A stretch of 17,127 nt of DNA from Aquificales bacterium (GTDB taxonomy: Bacteria; Aquificota; Aquificia; Aquificales; QOAS01). Below, piece by piece: positions 13,693 to 17,127 of this stretch. Position numbers and translations under genes: made by a program. The notes beneath the pieces were generated by a model. The model searched no databases, was not told the origin of the DNA, and worked only from the letters and a program-made list of their open reading frames with translations. The stretch is taken from NCBI GenBank assembly GCA_027035985.1, contig JALVTI010000165.1, positions 1-17,127 of the forward strand, given 5' to 3'. Each line of letters begins with the position of its first letter. Positions within the stretch are counted from its first letter, which is position 1.

Positions 13693-15126
13693 ATGTTGAA
13701 GTTGAAACTTTCAAAGGATGCGATACTTTTGGTCATAATAGAGGCATCGGTTAAAAAATTTGAAACCATAAATAGGAAACTACAACAGCAACTTTACAGG
13801 GATATAGTTACAGGTTTATACAACCGAAAATTTTTGCTAAAAAGGGGTGATGCACTTCTAAACGAAGGTTATAACACCTTGGCAGTTATAGATGTAAGAA
13901 ATTTAAGGGCTTACAACGAAATTTTTGGACACGATACCACCGATAAAATCCTCCGTAAGATAGCCGAAAAAATAAAAGAACTCTGTTCCGACACCTGTAT
14001 TATAGGTAGTCTGGACGCCGGAAGGTTTTGGCTTTTAAGTTCCATAGACGATATCGAACGTGAGGAAATCGCCAAAAAGAGTATTGAAAACATCATCAAA
14101 CACCTAACTACGGAGGAGTTAAGGGTCAATATAAACGATGAGGATTTAATAATCCTCATAGCCCTAAGCGCGGGTATAGCGTTCTATCCCGAACACGGAA
14201 AGAATATAGCGGAATTACTCAGGGCGGCGGAGATAGCCGCTGACAGGGCAAAGGCGGAAAAGATAAACACTTATAGCGTCTTTGATATAACCTACAAAAA
14301 ACTCATAGAGGAGAATATATGGATAGAGGAGCAACTCCGAAAGGCTATTAAAGGTGGAAAGATTGAGAAGCAGATTTACCCCGTCTTTCAGATAAAGGTA
14401 AACCCCTCTACCGAAAAAATAACGGGTGTAGAGGTTTTAATGAGGTGGAGGCTATATCCCCAAATATATCGCATAATAAATGTGGCGGAAAAGACGGGAC
14501 TTATCAACGATTTGTTTAAAATCCTAATACGCCAAGCCATTCCCTATATGAGGGAGGCGCTTAAGATAAATCCCGATATTCATTTCGGTTTCAATATATC
14601 CCCTTACCAATTGGCTCTTAAAGACGATTTGTTGGAGGCTTTAGACCTCTTTATCGAAGAAAAATGTGAGGTTGAAAAGGTAGAGTTGGAGATAACCGAA
14701 AGCGAGCTATTAAAGAATATAGATGCGGAACAGATACTAAACACCCTTACTGAAAAAGGTTTTAAGTTGATAATAGACGATTTTGGGAAGGGTTATTCCT
14801 CCTTTGATAGGATTAAGCGGTGGAATATCCACGGGGTGAAGATAGATAAGTCTTTAATAGATGATATCCCTGAAGGGGTTAAAAGGTATGGAAAAACTTA
14901 CAAAGGTTTTCTATTTTTGAAAAACCTAACGGAGTTTCTAAAAAATATGAACTACAAAATCACTTTTGAGGGTATAGAAGACGAATTTACCGTTAACCTG
15001 GTTAAGGAATTGGGTATAGATGAAGTTCAAGGTTACTATTACGCCAAACCGGTCGATGGAAATCGATTTATAGAGTGTCTCAAAAATTGGGAAGAGGAAA
15101 GGAGGTGTTTCCCCTTACAGGGTTGA
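13693..15126 (+). CDS. degenerate GGDEF / EAL (EVL) cyclic-di-GMP phosphodiesterase
   Basis: The 477 residues form a short helical lead (about 10-34), a GGDEF domain (about 35-198) and an EAL domain (about 205-470). The GGDEF domain keeps VTGLYNRKFL, VIDVRNLRAYNEIFGHDTTD (with D67) and SAGIAFYPEHG. Its signature reads DAGRF at 108-112 in place of GGDEF, so cyclase activity is unlikely. The EAL domain keeps the catalytic set: E247 in EVL-MRW, N301 in NISPYQL, E333 in ELEITES, D362/D363 in DDFGKGYSS, K383 in VKIDKS, E426 in FEGIED and Q446 in VQGYYYAKP. It should therefore hydrolyse c-di-GMP to pGpG. Shine-Dalgarno GAGGGTGGG is 3 nt before the ATG. It follows the FIST gene, probably its input partner, and converges with mutL. 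Confidence 0.92.
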   Translation: MLKLKLSKDAILLVIIEASVKKFETINRKLQQQLYRDIVTGLYNRKFLLKRGDALLNEGYNTLAVIDVRNLRAYNEIFGHDTTDKILRKIAEKIKELCSDTCIIGSLDAGRFWLLSSIDDIEREEIAKKSIENIIKHLTTEELRVNINDEDLIILIALSAGIAFYPEHGKNIAELLRAAEIAADRAKAEKINTYSVFDITYKKLIEENIWIEEQLRKAIKGGKIEKQIYPVFQIKVNPSTEKITGVEVLMRWRLYPQIYRIINVAEKTGLINDLFKILIRQAIPYMREALKINPDIHFGFNISPYQLALKDDLLEALDLFIEEKCEVEKVELEITESELLKNIDAEQILNTLTEKGFKLIIDDFGKGYSSFDRIKRWNIHGVKIDKSLIDDIPEGVKRYGKTYKGFLFLKNLTEFLKNMNYKITFEGIEDEFTVNLVKELGIDEVQGYYYAKPVDGNRFIECLKNWEEERRCFPLQG

Positions 15127-15140
15127 AAAATCTCAACCCT
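15119..15140. terminator. hairpin over the convergent EAL and mutL stops
   Basis: AGGGTTGA (15119-15126) and TCAACCCT (15133-15140) form a perfect 8-bp stem with a 6-nt loop. Each arm contains one of the two stop codons. It is suited to be a bidirectional terminator or RNA barrier between convergent genes, though no immediate T-run follows on either strand. Confidence 0.45.
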
Positions 15141-16446
15141 TCCACCTGCGGTCGAGTTTTTTAAAAACCTCCTCCACGGGGAGTTTGTAATAGAGCGGTC
15201 GACCGTGGGGGCAGGTTCTCGGTTCACCCAGCTCCTCCCACCGCTTTAGGAGAGCCTCCATCTCCTCCTTCGAGAGCCTTTGACCCGCCTTTAGGGAGCT
15301 CTTGCACGCCTTTGTTTCGTCCCCGTGGAGGTCGAACTTTGCAACTTCGTCCAGCAGGTGTTGGTCGAAGAAGTAAACAAACCCCTTGCGGTAGGCGACT
15401 ATCAGGGTTTCCTCTACCTGTCCCAAAATTTCAAAGTCCAAAGAGGGTTCCGTTTCGTATTCCACCTTTAGGGGACTTTTTAAAATGTCCACCGCCGAAG
15501 GGGTTCTCTGTTTCTTCCCGAAGAGGTTTCCTATAAGTTCCAAAACCTTCCTTTCGCGGAGGAATTTGACCACCTCCTTTCGGGGGTGGACGTTTACATC
15601 CACCAGATAGGGGGGAATTTCCAAAAATAGCACCGCAAGGGTTCGGTAACCCAGTTTATTCCTCAAATAGGTCTGTATCTCTTTGTTATATATCGGTCTC
15701 CCGTTGAGGAAGACGAAAAATTTGTTGCTTCTGTAGTTGGTGTAGTAAAAAATCTCCGCCCGTCCGATATCGGTCTCGGCTACCGAGTGGTCGGGCGTGT
15801 AATCCAGTTTAAATATTTCAACTATTCTCTCATCCCGCGAAGCGGGCTTTAGGTCTAAGACAACCTTTCCCTCCTGCTCTAAATAAAACGCCACGTCGGG
15901 TTTAGCCAACGCGTAGGAGATAACCGTTTCCGTTATTGCTTTGCGCTCGGTGCGGTTGCTCTTTAGGAATTTGAGCCGCGCCGGTAGGTTGAAAAAGAGT
16001 TCTTCGACCGAGACGGTAGTCCCCACGGGGTGGGAGATTTCCGAAATCCTCTTCACCTCCCCGCCCACGGCGTAGAGCTCTCCCCCCCTCCCTTCGGAAA
16101 AGTGCCTGCTCCTTATGGTGAGTTTCGAAACCTTCGCAATAGAGTGGAGGGCTTCACCCCTAAAGCCGTAACTCCCTATGGAGTATAGGTCTTCCACACC
16201 TCCTATTTTGGAGGTAGCCCCTTCCAAAACCACCTTTGGGAGGTCTTCCCTTAAAATCCCTTTCCCGCTATCGCGAACCTTTATAAGTCTCTTTCCCGCC
16301 CCGAGGGTCTCTATCTCAATTTTTTTCGTCTCGGCGTCCAGGGCGTTTTCTACGAGCTCCTTGACCACGTTGGCGGGACGCTCGACCACCTCCCCCGCCG
16401 CTATCAAACTCCTAACCTCGGGCGGAAGAATTCTAACCTCACCCAT
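15133..16446 (-). CDS. mutL: short DNA mismatch repair protein MutL with endonuclease motif
   Basis: MutL couples MutS mismatch recognition to strand incision. The N-terminal GHKL ATPase is intact: LPPEVRSLIAAGEVVERPAN, KELVENALDA with E30 and N34, VRDSGKGI, LEGATSKI and GFRGEALHSIAKV, then the transducer domain with FVFLNGRPI and DVNVHPRKEVVKF. The linker is very short (about 333-358). The C-terminal domain is reduced to about 80 residues but retains an endonuclease-type site DQHLLDEVAKFD at 361-372 (family DQHA-x2-E-x4-E; the last Glu is Asp), ACKSS and CPHGRP. The length of 437 is like the 425-residue Aquifex aeolicus protein, and unlike 600-plus-residue forms. No Shine-Dalgarno is present; a TTTAAA lies 12 nt upstream. 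It diverges from the nucleotidyltransferase gene. It is probably nicking-competent, as is known for Aquifex MutL. Confidence 0.96.
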   Translation of the reverse strand: MGEVRILPPEVRSLIAAGEVVERPANVVKELVENALDAETKKIEIETLGAGKRLIKVRDSGKGILREDLPKVVLEGATSKIGGVEDLYSIGSYGFRGEALHSIAKVSKLTIRSRHFSEGRGGELYAVGGEVKRISEISHPVGTTVSVEELFFNLPARLKFLKSNRTERKAITETVISYALAKPDVAFYLEQEGKVVLDLKPASRDERIVEIFKLDYTPDHSVAETDIGRAEIFYYTNYRSNKFFVFLNGRPIYNKEIQTYLRNKLGYRTLAVLFLEIPPYLVDVNVHPRKEVVKFLRERKVLELIGNLFGKKQRTPSAVDILKSPLKVEYETEPSLDFEILGQVEETLIVAYRKGFVYFFDQHLLDEVAKFDLHGDETKACKSSLKAGQRLSKEEMEALLKRWEELGEPRTCPHGRPLYYKLPVEEVFKKLDRRWKG

Positions 16447-16458
16447 AGCGGTAGGGGT

Positions 16459-16481
16459 TTTAAATTACCCCCCTAAAGGGG
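16459..16481. promoter_or_regulatory. divergent mutL / nucleotidyltransferase control region
   Basis: The 83-bp region holds TTTAAA (16459-16464), 12 nt before the mutL ATG on the minus strand. It also holds the palindrome-like 12-mer CCCCTAAAGGGG (16470-16481), identical to one at 2372-2383. Nearer the right-hand gene are a CCTTC/GAAGG stem (within 16497-16512) and a second TTTAAA (16514-16519), 10 nt before the GTG. These suit promoter -10 elements with short leaders. No -35 is convincing. Confidence 0.3.
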
Positions 16482-16529
16482 AGCTTCAAAAACATTCCTT
16501 CGCAAGTGAAGGCTTTAAAATTCCCATAG

Positions 16530-17127
16530 GTGGGAGTTGAAAAGGAATTTTTAACCCTAATAGGTCAACACCTCCCGCGGGAAACATACCTCGTCGGGGG
16601 ATTTGTAAGGGATTATCTCCTCGGAAGGGAAAGAAAGGATATAGACCTCATCGTTAGGAACAATGCAAAAAATTGCGCCCAACTTTTGGCGAAAAGGTTA
16701 AAGGGTACCTACTTCGGTTTTGAAAAAAACAACCTTCCCCTTAGAGGGGAGGTTTACACCGTCTTAATACCCTTTAGGGGTAAGGATATCCGTGTGGATA
16801 TCTCATCCTTTGAAAGGTTAAAAGAGGATTTAGCCCACCGAGATTTCACCATCAACGCCATGGCTTGGAGGTTGGAAGATTTCTTAAGCAATAGAGAAAA
16901 CTTGATAGACCCCTTCGGGGGAAGGGAGGATTTAAAAAGACGGCTTATCAGGGCGGTATCTCCAACCTCCTTTGACGAAGACCCCCTTAGAATTCTCCGC
17001 GCCTACCGTTTGGCTCAACATCTCGATTTTGCCGTAGAGCCCTCTACCCGAAGACTAATAGTTGAAAAAGCACCCCTTCTAAATTCGGTAGCTCCCGAAA
17101 GAATCTTGGGGGAAATTATGGAAATCT
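16530..17127 (+). CDS. tRNA nucleotidyltransferase / poly(A) polymerase family protein, N-terminal part (runs off right edge)
   Basis: The open frame runs from GTG (16530) to the window edge, with 199 complete codons. It encodes a class II nucleotidyltransferase head domain: YLVGGFVRDYLLG, the metal site RKDIDLIV, DIRVDISSFERLKEDLAHRD with the FTINAMAW that follows, a DPFGGREDLKRRLIRAV block, and EDPLRILRAYRLAQHLDF, which begins the neck. In the CCA-adding family these form motifs A to D for adding CTP/ATP to tRNA 3' ends. Some Aquificota split the job between CC-adding and A-adding enzymes, so this may be one of such a pair; the diagnostic C-terminal part is missing. GTG is chosen because TAG lies immediately upstream in frame and no ATG occurs before conserved sequence. 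There is no Shine-Dalgarno at normal spacing. Confidence 0.85.
   Translation, partial: MGVEKEFLTLIGQHLPRETYLVGGFVRDYLLGRERKDIDLIVRNNAKNCAQLLAKRLKGTYFGFEKNNLPLRGEVYTVLIPFRGKDIRVDISSFERLKEDLAHRDFTINAMAWRLEDFLSNRENLIDPFGGREDLKRRLIRAVSPTSFDEDPLRILRAYRLAQHLDFAVEPSTRRLIVEKAPLLNSVAPERILGEIMEI

Overview
The window looks like a chromosomal segment of a thermophilic bacterium, most likely a member of the Aquificota (Desulfurobacteriaceae-like). That placement is an inference, not a database match. It rests on Lys/Glu-rich proteins, heavy use of AGG/AGA arginine and ATA isoleucine codons, a very short Aquifex-like MutL, and compact housekeeping genes with little spacing. There are no rRNA or tRNA genes, insertion sequences, CRISPR arrays or plasmid/phage genes, and no gene-free stretch longer than about 110 bases.

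Layout. Positions 1-10882 are entirely minus strand. In transcription order they read: proA, purD, a hairpin, a stand-alone ParB-like-domain gene, a NYN-domain RNase-like gene, yidC, a Cys/Met-metabolism PLP enzyme, a strong terminator, an mtaD-type deaminase, a cytochrome-b5-like ORF broken by an in-frame TAG, queA, two small membrane-protein genes that overlap each other, and an RNase E/G-like gene that runs off the left edge. Positions 10946-15126 are plus strand: a small YjfB-family motility protein, a dihydrolipoamide-dehydrogenase-like flavoprotein, a FIST-domain sensor, and a degenerate-GGDEF/EAL protein in the same reading frame. mutL (minus) converges on the EAL gene, and its stop codon lies 6 nt beyond the EAL stop. 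A CCA-/CC-/A-adding nucleotidyltransferase gene (plus) diverges from mutL and runs off the right edge.

How the genes fit together. The 1-5 kb part is enriched in S-adenosylmethionine and sulfur metabolism: QueA consumes SAM, MtaD handles MTA/SAH, and the PLP enzyme acts in transsulfuration or methionine metabolism. ProA and PurD are biosynthetic. FIST plus GGDEF/EAL is a plausible sensor and c-di-GMP phosphodiesterase pair, near a motility-family protein and in noticeably AT-richer DNA than its neighbours.

Points for a second look: the cytochrome-b5 ORF with TAG exactly where the family normally has Trp; the FIST / EVL pair that appears to be one ORF split by a stop; an inverted repeat that can mask the Shine-Dalgarno of the PLP-enzyme gene; and frequent SD-less starts with a TTTAAA/TTTAAT-like hexamer a few bases upstream, suggesting very short or absent leaders.
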